This document shows, piece after piece, positions 22,469 through 33,519 of a stretch of 64,000 nucleotides of DNA. Numbering within the stretch: the first letter of the stretch is position 1; each line of letters starts with the position of its first letter. The position numbers and the translations under genes are program-made. The notes under the pieces are model-generated. The model did not search any database. It saw only the letters and a program-made list of their open reading frames with translations, and was not told where the DNA came from. The DNA comes from Ceratobasidium sp. AG-K (taxonomy: Eukaryota > Basidiomycota > Agaricomycetes > Cantharellales > Ceratobasidiaceae): positions 2,728,001 through 2,792,000 of the forward strand of contig JAWNGF010000001.1 of assembly GCA_037039685.1 (NCBI GenBank). Reading direction: 5' to 3'.

Positions 22469-24915
22469 TCATACGGCCACACGCTTGGGTGAGGAACCAG
22501 GTTCAAGTTTGACGAGCACCTCGTCTTCTGCCTTGCGCTTCACACCAGCGAGCTTGCCTACACCTCCGGGACTGCGTGTTGACGGCGTAGCGGGAAGTCT
22601 CTCGGGCGTTAATGACCGGCTTCGGCTACGGGAATTTGTAGCACCCATCTCAAGTCGGAGGCGTGACGCCAAAGATGTCGCTTGTCCAGCCTCATCGTGA
22701 CAGGTCGCGTGGAATATCTGCTCACGAGGCGGTGAAGGTATATTGAGCAATGTACCAGGCAGTACGCGAAGGTGGAAGCCTACCTGGCTCTTGACATTCA
22801 CAGCATTTCGCCACACCCACTCCTCATCATCCTCGAGATATTCTGATTTAATCGCTTCTTTGCAGATCGGGCAAACCGCAGGCTTGGCTTCTTCGCCTGG
22901 CGGGACGATCACAAATAATTCACGTAGCTTGGCTATGCGCTCTTCCGCAGCGGCGGCCTGCGCTTTGACTGTGGTTACACTCTCACCAGCATCTCTCGAA
23001 CCGTGTATCCAGTCCTATGAGAAGTACGCAGTCAGTTAAACGCCCCAACACGAGATCGAATTATCGACTTACATCACGCGCAATAAACCAGCTTCGGCTG
23101 TGGCCACGACCTGTATTCTGACTTGCTTTGCGGTTTTGCTTGAAATGTAAATCAAGGTGATCCTCCATACTCTTTTTCCCGGTCTCGCCAGAAGGGAAGC
23201 GCATTGCGCATTGTTTGCATTGAAGAGGCAAACGATTATACAAAATACTAGCCATTTGAGGACGCTCTCTGGAATGCGTTGTCAGTCTACGCACACTGCA
23301 AGTGCAAGTGAATTGCGTACCTTTGAATACTCGCTGTTGTCAGCTGTACGTCCAACCCCAATACGATATCGTCATATTCTCCACTTGAACCTGGTACCAC
23401 GCCGATTGATCTCGATTCACTGGCGCAGCAACTGGTGCAGGAGCCTGGTCGGAAGCAGGTAGTGTGAGTAACCCCGCACTGATTAGATTCTTTAGCAGAT
23501 CGCTTGGAATGATAGGTGGCCCGGCTGGCTGCTTTGGTGGTTCAACGGGATTCGGAGGCGTCGGTGTCCCCGATGCCGATGCTGACTGGAGAAGTGCAGC
23601 AAGGTCGAAGCTTGGGGCAGGCGCTGGGGGCAGAGGGGTAGGCGCTTGAGAAGCGGGTTTTTGATAAAACGGAGTCGCCTGTTGCAGTGGTGGTTGATGT
23701 GACGGCTGATGATAGTTGTAATGAGGAGCAGGCGCAGGAACCGGTGGAGGGGGCGGAGACGCTGCTGAAGTCTTGGCGAGGCTTCGGAGTTGGGTAAGGA
23801 TAGCAGCGAGTTCTGCGTCCGAAGCGGTTCGGCTTTGTACTAGGCTGCGAAGCTATAGAGATATTAGCAACAAGATGATGACGACAATTAGGGCACTTGC
23901 CTGTACAAGAACATCGATATGCGATGCAGTTTCCTGATCGTTGGGGTTGGCTGCCAGCATCCGTTCCTTGCTACTCAGAGTCACGTCAAGCTCAAGGAGG
24001 ACCTGGTTGACGCTTGGTTTGGTCTGGGCGATGCGTAAGAACACGAAGATATCAAAGACAACAAAATACATACCTTGGACGGCCCTGCTACTCCCTCATC
24101 GGCTGCACCACTGCCCCAGACGCCTCGTTCGATTGCGACTTGCGCGCTGGACCCAAAAAGCTCCCTTCCATATTGGGCAGTCCTCCACGTGACTAGCATC
24201 TCTTCCATCTTCCCTCGAGTGGGGGCATCGACATGATGATAGGTATCTAGGAACAACCGGACGATAAAGTTTGTAAAGTAAGAAATGTAAGGATGTCCAA
24301 TATTCTTCGCAATCGAGTCCAAAAGGTAAAATGGCGGCAGTTTGATAGCCGCTGGAACCTGCCAGAACAATGTCAGCACACATTCCGTCAAATTTGCGAT
24401 AACAAAGCAAGCAAAGGTCTGTTGGAGCACGATGGACTCCAGCAACGCGCAATCAGGTCCAGTCAGTGGCAATTTTGACGGCCACACGATCTTAGTGTCT
24501 GATTTTCGCCATTGTATGTAGTACAAATTGTGAAAATGTATATGAGAAAAGTTCAAAAAAGTCCATGTCCATCGACCCATTTTGAAACCGCTAAGTCAGT
24601 AAAACTGCAACTCACCCTCTGTATTTGCCTCTCGATCGACTCGGCAATAATGGTTGACATGGGCGAATTGGCGTAAACCTTTGCGATATAGCCAAGATGT
24701 TGGATGATCGCCTTGGAGTTGAAGGTCAGCGTCGCCAGCTGCTCGGAAAACATGTGATGGAAAGCAATCGGGTCGCGGATGTTGTCGGGAAACGGCGCCG
24801 GTGGCGGCGGTTGCTGGGGTTGCTGGTAATAGGTCTGTGGATACTGGTGGACAGGAGGATAGGCCTGCGTGTGAGCGCCTCCCATTGGAGCGTTATACCC
24901 GCGAACATATGCCAT
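22469..24915 (-). CDS. PCF11: mRNA 3'-end processing factor PCF11 (CID domain)
   Basis: Cleavage factor IA subunit that binds the RNA polymerase II C-terminal domain and drives 3'-end cleavage and termination. The N-terminus (MAYVRGYNAPMGG) is followed by a Pro/Gln-rich stretch and a CTD-interacting domain: ATLTFNSKAIIQHLGYIAK, VPAAIKLPPFYLLDSIAKN, HPYISYFTNFIVRLF. A Pro-rich middle leads to the YDDIVLGLDVQLTTASIQR block and the C-terminal zinc-binding region (LQCKQCAMRFPSG...DHLDLHFKQNRK; CPICKEAIKSEY...FHATCHDEA). Two introns stand out: 24359-24615 is about 257 nt, five times the local norm, and 22718-22783 is 66 nt, stop-free and 3n. Near 23395-23415 one extra base is needed to keep frame. 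Confidence 0.9.
22718..22783 (-). other. Stop-free 3n intron in PCF11
   Basis: 66 nt, GTAGGC..GAGCAG on the minus strand. Splicing joins NVKSQ to IFHATCHDEA, bringing the zinc ligands to normal spacing. Retention would insert 22 residues between the two halves of the zinc finger. Confidence 0.75.
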
Positions 24916-25281
24916 CTTGACGGTGCGAACAGCTCAGTCCAATAGCCCCTTACGGTTGCTTCAATGACGTGGTCGAGCCAACGATAAAGCTAACGATAAA
25001 ATAATTCGAGAACTCTCACTCGTAACAGATACAATGTATCGTGCTTGCTCGAACGAAGAAGGAGGATGACTGGCGAACGCAGTCGGTGGTAGTTGCTCTC
25101 AGGCCGCAGCTTGGGAACGTCGCCTCTTGTGGGTCCAAGTCACGTCACGTGGCAGTGACGAGTCACAACACAGGTCACCGTCACATGACCAGGCGGATCG
25201 TCTGAAATCCTCGTTTCCGGTCGGACTCGGAGCCTAGATTGCATAGCTATTTTTATTGTTAAATGTATTACTCGTTCCGAA
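24916..25281. other. Upstream region of PCF11 with a GTCAC cluster
   Basis: About 365 bp between the PCF11 start and the ribokinase stop, so mostly PCF11 promoter. At 25139-25190 there are five GTCAC words plus GTGAC/ATGAC on the other strand and one E-box CACGTG (25146-25151). Confidence 0.55.
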
Positions 25282-26837
25282 CTAATTGAGGTATGCGGCA
25301 AGTTGACTTTCAACCTCAACCTTTGATGGTATGCTGCTCATGGCGCCAGGTTGCTGCGTTGACAGCCCGGCGGCCACGATACTCGTTTGCAACGCCATTT
25401 TGAGCTGAGGTAGATCCCATACTCGATCGGTGATTCGCATAAGTGAGCCTACGGATGGGTTGGGATCGGCGCGGCAAACACGAGTCGGCCACACTTACCA
25501 CACAGGTACCCGAGGAAGGTATCCCCTGCACCAGTCGTATCTGATTGAAGAGAATTAAATACCAGTATAGTAATGGCCATGTTGCACCTACCCTTGACCT
25601 TGACTCTCGCCGCCGGAAGCCGGATGGTTTCTCGGTCATTGGGCGTCGAAAAGCTCGAAACGGCGCCGCTTCCACCCAAAGTCACAACGATACCGGAAAG
25701 ACCAGAAAGCACGGGTAAAGCGACGAGAGCGCTCAGAACCGCGAATTCATCGGAATCTGCACGTTTTCCCTGTTCCCCCAACGCGCCGAGTAGCACGTTT
25801 GCTTCCCCCTGGTTTACGACAAGGACCGATAGCTTTCCCCAGGGAAATGATCGGAGCTCCTCCGGCGACAGCATCGGAGACGGGTTGAATATGGAGACTA
25901 AGCCTTGCTGGTGGGCGCACGTAGCGTTTCGACCGTATCTGACAATAATATCTCGTTCTGAAGTAGCAGGTGGGTGTGGTATGGCTGCAGGGCAGGTCTA
26001 TCCGTCGGATACGAAGCATGGTTTGTCCCTGGAAAAAGAAAAATGGCGTTCTACAAAATGTTACCGGTTAGCCGAATAGCATTTATGCAGCAATATTCAA
26101 TATTCCGAATGACGATCCGTTGTGACACTCAAACTACCATCCCGCCGAGTAACCCTCGACCAACCGAAATAACACCGACTAAACTCACCTCGCCGTCCGG
26201 GGTAGTCTGAATAATCGCTCTCCCACTCGGCTTCCCGTCATGAACCATCATCAAATCGGTTCCAACACCTCGCTCTTTCAAGAATTCCTGTCAAGCAGCG
26301 TCAAACTAAAACATTACGCGATTCCACAAACGCCAACCTTGAGCCATGCCCCGTCACTTCCAACCGAACCGGCAAACTCGACCCGAGAGCCCGACGCAGC
26401 AACCGCAACGGCTTGGTTGGCACCTGCCAATATCAAATGGCGCGCGGAGAATGCGTGTGGTGGATAATGCGAATCCAAGGCGTGGCAAATGCGAGCATTG
26501 ATCAGTAGATCTCCAAACACCCGAGATGAGATCTGACCTTTGCCTCCTGGACGTTGGCTGTATTCTGTAGAGGATATAGTTTCGCCTGTAGTAGGGTTTT
26601 AGTTTCCGGACTGTTAGTGGAGGGATAAATGCAAACCTGGGTTAACAATATGAGGAACCTGAAGTATTTTTCAATCTTGAGCGCGTACGGGGTCGAGAGT
26701 TCTAGTACCAACCTTGAAGAATTCATCCTGCTTGCGCCCGGATTAGATTTACTCCTCGCTCGCAGCACTGCTCAGAGAACGTTGCTGCCTACCATATTGA
26801 TGGACCCCCTCACGAGACACACAGGCTCTTTACTCAT
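25282..26837 (-). CDS. Ribokinase (PfkB family)
   Basis: Phosphorylates D-ribose to ribose 5-phosphate. The start at 26837 gives MSKEPVCLVRGSINM; after a 60-nt intron come DEFFK and, past a second intron, VPHIVNPGETISSTEYSQ RPGGKGANQAVAVA (PfkB signature 1, Gly-Gly-Lys-Gly-Ala-Asn). Then FAGSVGSDGAWLK, FLKERGVGTDLMMVHDGKPS, FPGTNH, VVNQGEANVLLG, GIVVTLGGSGA and DTTGAGDTFLGYLCG (signature 2 with catalytic Asp and anion hole). It ends SQLAAYLN. About seven introns. Near 25913-25918 the frame needs one additional base between ETLRA and AHQQGLVSIFNPSP; without it translation stops soon after. I treat this as a sequence error. It is divergent from RPL9. Confidence 0.9.
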
Positions 26838-27067
26838 TGTACGCGTTGTTACAAGCCTCGAATCCTTGCAGATCTATCTTCAAAATAGCACTTGCAGATC
26901 GACACTCGAGCCCAAGTAGATCGTTGAGTGGACAAACCCAGAGTTTAGATAAGATTAGATGAGGCAATTTCCAATCAAGTGACGAGCCGGAACGGGAGCG
27001 GCATTATTAGCATCCGCCGACACATCCTCGACACCCCTCAAGACCGCAAACTCAGCCCTCTTTCAAA
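26838..27067. promoter_or_regulatory. Shared ribokinase/RPL9 upstream region
   Basis: Short divergent promoter region. The pyrimidine-rich segment CCTCTTTC just before the proposed 5'UTR intron of RPL9 (donor at 27068) resembles the start-site region of ribosomal protein genes. No other element was assigned. Confidence 0.4.
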
Positions 27068-27240
27068 GTGAGTATATAAATTTATGCATTTATGCCACGT
27101 AGAGATCGTATGGAGCATGCTATGGGATAATTTAGAGGGCGGAGAGGGCTGGAACGATTGGATTACGACCGGAAATCCGGATGGATGCATTGACCAAACC
27201 AAAACCACATCCCGTCCAGAAAGCTTACAATTCATACTAG
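27068..27240 (+). other. 5'UTR intron of RPL9 ending exactly at the ATG
   Basis: Donor GTGAGT at 27068 and acceptor ACTAG at 27236-27240, with the RPL9 start codon at 27241. Length 173 nt, long for this window. Leader introns in ribosomal protein genes are common in fungi, which supports the reading; RNA evidence is absent. Confidence 0.6.
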
Positions 27241-28018
27241 ATGCGCGACATCCTCTCTACCGAAGAGCTTACCATCCCCGAGGGTGTTACGGTCGCTATC
27301 AAGTCGCGCTTGATCACCGTCGAGGGCCCTCGCGGCAAGCTCGCCAAAAATGTCCGACATGTGAACATGGACATTCAGCTCATCAAGGGCAAGGACAACA
27401 AGGTCACACTTGCGGTCTGGCAGGGCGGCAGGAAGCACGTTGCGTGCTTGAGGACGATCAAGAGCTTGATTGAGAACCTTATTACTGGTGTCACCAAGGT
27501 GCGTTTATTTGGCTTTGGTAAAGGCTAGTGCTGATTGTGTTGGGGTGTAGGGGTTCCGCTACAAGATGCGTGCCGTCTATGCGCATTTCCCTATCAACTG
27601 CATTATCCAGGAGAACGGAAGGAAGGTTGAGATCAGGAACTTCTTGGGCGAAAAGGTGTGCGATTTGTATTGTGCGACGGACAGACACTTATAGTAGGAT
27701 ACTAGCTCGTCAGGCACGTTGACATGCTCGACGGTGTGACCATCTCCGAGTCCAAGGCGCAAAAGGACGAGCTTATCCTCGAGGGCAATGACGTCCAGAA
27801 CGTTTCCCAGTCCGGTGCGTCCTAGAGTAAATGTAGTCTGTATGCTGTTCTGACTGGAAGTTCAGCTGCCTCCATCCAGGGCATTTGCCGAGTGCGCAAC
27901 AAGGATATCCGAAAATTCTTGGACGGTGGGTACCAGCTCTGTATAACCACCTGGTATATGCTCATATTCCGCCATAGGTATCTACGTCTCCCACAAGGGA
28001 ACCCAGGACGAGGAGTAA
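27241..28018 (+). CDS. RPL9: 60S ribosomal protein L9 (uL6)
   Basis: Structural protein of the large cytosolic ribosomal subunit. The protein reads [18 protein letters not shown], then [100 protein letters not shown] and finally [18 protein letters not shown] with an acidic end. About 190 residues, full length. Four coding introns with ordinary GT..AG ends plus the leader intron. No irregularities. It converges on the STE14 gene. Confidence 0.97.
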
Positions 28019-28280
28019 ACGCATCCCATTGTTTGTACTACTACCTTGCCTTTCCCATGCTCTGCATATCATGTCCATTGAATTTTGTCCTTTATGCCAT
28101 GATCTCTCGCACTTTGCTATGCAAATCTCGCATGCCCTTGAAGCTCGGTAGCCAGCAGATAACCCGCGAAACCAAAAACCCATATGAAAATCAACATTAC
28201 ACGATTTTAAAGTAGTAAATCAGTTCAGTTGGCAATTGCAGGTAGAACGAAAGCGATGCCAAACGCCGAACCTGAGCTGG

Positions 28281-29328
28281 CTATTTGATCAGTGGCAGCA
28301 GAGTTCCAACCTTTGCACGATAATCAGTGTACTCTTGTCCGAAGAAACGAGTAAGGTATTGTTCTTCAACTGAGAAAGGTTGGGTCAGCCAATAATCCTG
28401 AATTTGGATAACGAAGTACCACTTACACCGGATACGGGCACTGAAAAAGCGCCAGAGAAGAGCAAAGTAGAGCACGAACGTAACCGGATTTTGTAGGACG
28501 AGTTGAGTGCCCAGACCCCAGTAGAAAAAGCCGGCATACGAGGGATGCCGTGAGACACTGACGTAGACAAGAGTCAGACTCCGAGGCGGATATTGGAATG
28601 GCTTGGACGTACGAGTAGATGCCGTCAGTTACGAGACGGTGAGTGACAAGCTTGTGTGTAGCGACAATATGGGAAAAGTTGCTCGCAGCGTGAATCATTG
28701 CCAGCGAACGGATGATTTGGCCAGCGATCGTGAGTGCTATGCCTAGGACACGAGGTCAGATGCCGGCGGTTTGTCTTGGGAGCGCTAAAAATAACACACC
28801 GACGAGGGAGATGGTCAGGCGAGATTTAGAGTCTGGCCAAAAGAACCGAGTCAACAGGAACTCGGTGAGAGCAGCAGCGTGAGCGATATGATAGGTCATT
28901 CCGTTATCGAGCAAAAAGGCTGAAAATAAGTGCTGTTAGCTCGTGACAAGCCACCACAGGGAGCGCGGGTACTCACAGTCAACGCTGAGTTTGTTTCTAT
29001 TCCATCCAGCTGTAACGGCAAACTCTGCCCAATGGAAAAATGCCCATGCCGCGGTGAAAAAGCCGAGCTGGTAGGTTGCCCACCAGCTCCCGGAGAGACC
29101 ACCCAAGATGAACAACGTGGCGCCTAGGGAGAAAACTATTCCCAGTGCAGCGGATACTGTAGCAACAGACAAAGGGGTGTTGGGAATATTGTTGTGTGGA
29201 ACCTCGTGGGCTTGAGTCGGGACTGTCTCCAGCGGATTGGAGGGAGCGGGGTCGGGCATCATGAATCCGTTGGTTGTGCGCCTGGGGATGGTGGGAGCAG
29301 AGATATCAGGACTCGTGCCGTTTGCCAT
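28281..29328 (-). CDS. STE14: Isoprenylcysteine carboxyl methyltransferase (STE14/ICMT)
   Basis: ER membrane enzyme that methylates the C-terminal prenylcysteine of Ras-like GTPases and a-type mating pheromones. It starts MANGTSPDISAPTIP at 29328. Membrane helices include VSAALGIVFSLGATLFILGG and FFTAAWAFFHWAEFAVTAGW. Then come NGMTYHIAHAAALTEF, AMIHAASNFSHIVATHK and the catalytic C-terminal part: THRLVTDGIYS...SRHPSYAGFFYWGLGTQ, NPVTFVLYFALLWRFF, EEQYLTRFFGQEYTDYRAKV. The R-H-P-S-Y-A-G-F and E-E-L/F-G-Y motifs are diagnostic. It ends GTLLPLIK. About four introns. In basidiomycetes the pheromone role makes it relevant to mating, which is known biology, not shown here. Confidence 0.93.
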
Positions 29329-29561
29329 GTATGTTTATATGAAGAACGTGGCCAATGCCAAGAGGATCGAGATCGTCGCCGGCGGGCTCTCTGCCATTGT
29401 TCGCCTGAAATTGGTCTATAAAACGTGACCCGGGCGCTTCACTCGTGTCAAGGTATCCACGTGAACGTCGGTCTGTGGGTCCACCACTTCAAGACGTCAC
29501 CAGCTTGACGCTCTACTTGCTCGATAGCCATTACACCCAGCGAACAGGCCAGTGGACTACG
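29329..29561. promoter_or_regulatory. Divergent STE14/DRN1 promoter
   Basis: 233 bp between the two start codons. It holds a TATA-like TCTATAAAAC at 29415-29424 and an E-box CACGTG at 29458-29463. Shared control of the two genes is an inference from spacing only. Confidence 0.45.
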
Positions 29562-32351
29562 ATGGGCGACTCTGTGAAAGTGTACGTTCATTTTAATGGT
29601 CTTGCACGACTGGAAAAAAACAAACCATATTTCAGGCTTGTGGTCGGCGCTGCATTTGGCTCGATCACATCATTGTTTGAAAAGGTCTCAGCTATTGACA
29701 AAAAACATGGAAAGTTCACGGTACTCTTGTGCACTGGTGATTTCTTTGGGGACCCTTCGACGCCCAAGGATGGACCAGACGAAGTGTCGCTGCTGCTAGA
29801 TGGCAAAATAACGGGTGAGTGCGTTGGTTTATACCACTCGAGTCTACTTATTTGACTGTTAGTTACATAGCACCTATGACCACGTATATTACGCAAGGAA
29901 TGCACGCGCTTCCACCCCGAGTGCTCGAAAAAGTAGGCGAAACCGGAGGAGAGATTTGTCCAAATGTAATCTTTCTGGGTAGGCACATGAACCTTGTTTG
30001 TCCGTATCGTAAACACTAATGTACCCTCAGGAAAGGCGAGTATCATGAACGTGACGAACAAGATACGAGTGGGGTGTCTGGGAGGTATTCTGGATGTTGA
30101 GAAATTCACACAAACTACCGAAGTAAGCATACCATTCACACCAGCGGTTTCACGAGTCTAAGTCAAGCATTTTAGGATCCATCTTCGCCGTACATCAACC
30201 AAGCGACTATTAAAGCATTCAACAACCACCCCTTGCTCGCGGCACAACAAGAAAATACACTCGCTTCCGCCAAGGCAGCTTCCTCTGGAATTGCGTCCTC
30301 GTCCTACGTCGATATACTCGTGACACACCTCTGGCCCACGTCAATCGCCCGTTTGTCCACCAGTGTCGCATCTGTATTGACTAGCGGAGACAAACAACTC
30401 GACGCTTCAGCTTGGTCTGCGCCTCCATTGGATGGGTTGGCATTGCAGTGCAAGCCGAGGTACCACTTTGCATCGGCCGGAGGATCTCCGACTCCATTTT
30501 TCTGGGAACGAGAGCCTTTCGTATGGGATGGGGATGACCAGAGAGTAGGAAGATTCGTGAACCTGGGCGCTTTTGGAGACAACGGCGCGTCGCTTGAGGC
30601 CGGCGCCAAGAAACCCAGGGTGGGTTCAGTTTCTATACGTTCGAGCGTTATTTCTCACGTTCACGTTACGCCTCTAGTGGTTCTATGCGTTTTCTATCGC
30701 CCCAGCAGACTCGGCAACGCCTCAGGCCGACCGGCCAACGCAACACCCAGCCCATACTATGTCCCTGCCAAAGTCACCAAGCGAGCTGTCGATGAGGACT
30801 CCTCATCAACTGCGTCTTTCATGTGGGGATCGAACCCACAACGGTCAGAGCAGGCGAAACGCCCTAGGACTAATGGTGCGGCTCTCTTCGATTATCTATC
30901 TGACTCAAAACTAATTCTCCCTTGACAGAGGCACCTGGTAAGGGGGAGCAAAAGCCATTACCCGAAGGGTACAAGTGCAAGCACTGTTCAGAGGAAAATG
31001 TAAGTTTACACATAGCTAGCTGGGCTGGCGTTCTCTGAACCTCTTGCGTCAGGCGCACTGGGCCTCGGACTGCCCAAATAAAACAGAAGACCGGCCCCCG
31101 CCTGGATATAAATGCAACCGATGTGGTTCGACCGAGGTAAGCGGTCGATCGCTTAAGCGCTGTCGAAGTCTAATTTGGACGCTATAGCACTATGTTCGAA
31201 ACTGTACGACTCTGCCAGAGGGATACGTATGCAAGAAATGTGGCGGTGTAAGTGCCCAGTAATTGCTGTTGTCTGCTCATACCAACTTATTGGCTTTAGA
31301 ATGATCATTTTATTCGAAACTGCCCGAATGCGAATACGGTGAAACGTCCACCCGAGACGTACGCGTGTCGGGTGTGCGGGAGCAACGAGCACTATGTCAG
31401 GGATTGCCCACAAGCTGCTTCACCGCAGGATCGGGCGAAAGAAATTGGGCGTAAGTCTAGCTGAGATCATGGTATGCTTGGAGCCAGTCTAATTAGGATT
31501 CGCAGCGGACGAGTGTTGGTTCTGCTTGTCTAATCCCAGAGGTGAGTAATTTGTTTGCTTTTGGCTCGTAGATTTGTATGCTGATATTTTTATAGTCACG
31601 TACGTCTACCAGACGTTATTCAGAGTCCTTGATATTAACAACCCAACAGAAAACATCTTATTGTGTCCATCGGCTCCGAATGCTACCTTACCCTCCCCAA
31701 AGGTCAACTTATCCCTACAGACCCCTCCGCACCAAGCAAAGCCTCAGTCGTTCCAGGCGGCGGGCATCTCCTCATAATCCCCATCGCACATTACCCAACT
31801 CTTCTATCCGCTCCACCCGAGCTCGCGATGTCCATAATTGCTGAAGTCGAGCAGTACAAATCCGCACTGCGAACCTTGTTCGCTAAACATGGTGCGGTAG
31901 CTGTGATGTTCGAGGTTGCGCGACTATCCGGACGTGGAGGCCATGCGCATATTCAAGTTGTGCCGGTTCCGCTCGAAAAGGCTCAATACGTTGAGCAAGC
32001 GTTTAGAGATTCAGCGGAGCGGGAGGGGTTGAGGTGGGAAAGTGATCCCGAGGCAGCATTTGAAGGGGCCAAACGTGGAGGAGGGAATTATTTCAAGGTG
32101 GATTTGCCGGATGGAGGGAAGATGATTTCACTTATTCGTGGGCCGTTCAATTTGCAGTTTGGGAGGTTAGTAAACTTGATTTGAGGTCCGGTGTCTTGTT
32201 TAATTGAACTACATTTAGGGCGACTCTGGCGGATATCTTGGGGTTACCTGAGCGAGCCGACTGGAAGGCGTGTACGGAGAGCGACGCGCAGCAACAGACA
32301 GATGCGGCCAAGTTTAAAAAGGCGTTTGCAGCGTTTGACCCGACATCTTAG
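29562..32351 (+). CDS. DRN1: CWF19-like lariat-turnover factor (DRN1/CWF19L1) with zinc knuckles
   Basis: Homolog of yeast Drn1 and human CWF19L1, which assist lariat debranching and intron turnover. N-terminal metallophosphatase-like part: VLVVGAAFGSITSLFEKV, VLLCTGDFFGD, TYITQGMHALPP, NVIFLGKASI, IRVGCLGGILD. Then the conserved KPRWFYAFSIAP. Four zinc-knuckle motifs follow (CKHC..H..C, CNRCGSTEHYVRNC, CKKCGGNDHFIRNC, CRVCGSNEHYVRDC), linked by 'PPPGY'-type spacers. The C-terminal CwfJ regions have CWFCLSNPRVTKHLIVSIG, LLIIPIAHYPTLL and the HIT-like GGHAHIQVVPVP. It ends FAAFDPTS. The Cys-Trp-Phe-Cys exon is joined to KHLIVSIG through a 4-nt exon at 31596-31599. One base seems missing near 30735-30738. 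About ten introns. Confidence 0.88.
31596..31599 (+). other. 4-nt microexon (TCAC) in DRN1
   Basis: The upstream exon ends CCC AGA G at 31541 before GTGAGT; the downstream exon starts AAAACATC at 31650. Direct joining of the two breaks the frame. Including TCAC, flanked by TTATAG and GTACGT, gives NPRVTKHLIVSIG, matching the family. The flanking introns are 54 and 50 nt, the normal size here, and the first has a GCTGAT branch site. A 28-nt exon starting at 31572 also keeps frame but needs a 30-nt intron and adds eight residues. Confidence 0.75.
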
Positions 32352-33519
32352 TGAGGTTGGCGCCGTGTTGACAGAATAGTAGTACACAAGTAATGGTAGC
32401 TAGTATCTGGGATATTTACCTGATGCACTAGAGGCGACTGTCTGTGGGCGGTACAAAGAAGCAGTCATAAATTACTTCACTTCAATTCTCACCTTCATGC
32501 CACGAGATTGCCTGAAATGTTGGTCTGGTCGGCCTCGGGAGCCCGCACTCCACGGTAACTAATAGTGCTCCAAGGCCGAGTAAAGCTCTCACCGATGTTA
32601 GTCCTCGAAGAGTCAGGTGTATGCGCCTTGGACTATTACTAGCTGATGAGTAGCGCTAAAATACTCTCGCATTGACGTTTCCGAGAGTGCTCTTAGGATT
32701 AACCTGAGATGGTGCGAGCAGGAGTATGAGTCAAACGACCTGCGGGGGCAATAGCAGCTCTTAAACAGGTGACCTGTATTAGCGGCCATGTCCATCCTGT
32801 AATAGCCATTCCGAGAGAGAGCCCGGAAGGGTTTTGGGACGCACACCTCGTTCCATTCTACTACTATTTATGGTACGACCCGCCAGAGCGTATTTGGAGC
32901 TTGAGCAACGTACCACGTGATTAGCTCTCACGTATGGCCAGTCTCCTATCTCGGGGGGTTATTTCAGACCTTACCCCTGTTGGGGTTTCCGCAGTTGACT
33001 ACGTTATTCACGCTGTCCAGTGAGGTATGGTTTCTCATTTCTCGTGTTACCTACTTCTCACTGCACTGCACTGCAATTAGTTGTGCTTGCAGGCAATACG
33101 AGTCGGGTTCGTTACTCACGCGCTGACCGCTGAATTAGTTCTATTTGAAGTGCCACCTCTGTCTGCTGGATTGCCCCTTTAGTTGGGAACGTGTATTGGG
33201 TTGTTTGTGCAGACTAGGGCGTAACCGCACGTGACGTAAAGGAATCCAGTGCCGGGATTTTGGCGAGAAATCGGACCCTCAGAGAGCCTGGAAGTCTCTG
33301 GCGCTTACAGTGGCACCCCCGGCGTTATCCCACTTCAGAGTGCAGCCACTCGCAGCTACTTGAGGTGGACCTGGGCTGCGATTTTCTTCCTACCGCAACT
33401 AATTTCCCAAAAACCCTGGATACAAGCTGTTTATACTTGCGCCCCGAAAACTTTGGAATCTAACTTCGACGGCCGACGCTGTTCGACCCTCTTAGTATCT
33501 TGAGTATACCCGTCTCTCC
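32352..33519. other. Large intergenic region upstream of TRA1
   Basis: About 1.17 kb, the longest gene-free stretch apart from the NmrA spacers. It contains two E-boxes, CACGTGAT at 32914-32921 and CACGTGAC at 33228-33235. Several short frames are open but none shows a family motif. No repeat or transposon end was recognised. Confidence 0.5.

Noticed and set aside
30826..30842. tRNA-like T-loop word (GGATCGAACCCAC)
   Set aside because: It lies inside the DRN1 coding frame and no acceptor, D- or anticodon arms surround it.
31572..31599. 28-nt exon instead of the 4-nt exon in DRN1
   Set aside because: Requires a 30-nt intron, below the size of all other introns here, and inserts eight residues into a conserved motif.
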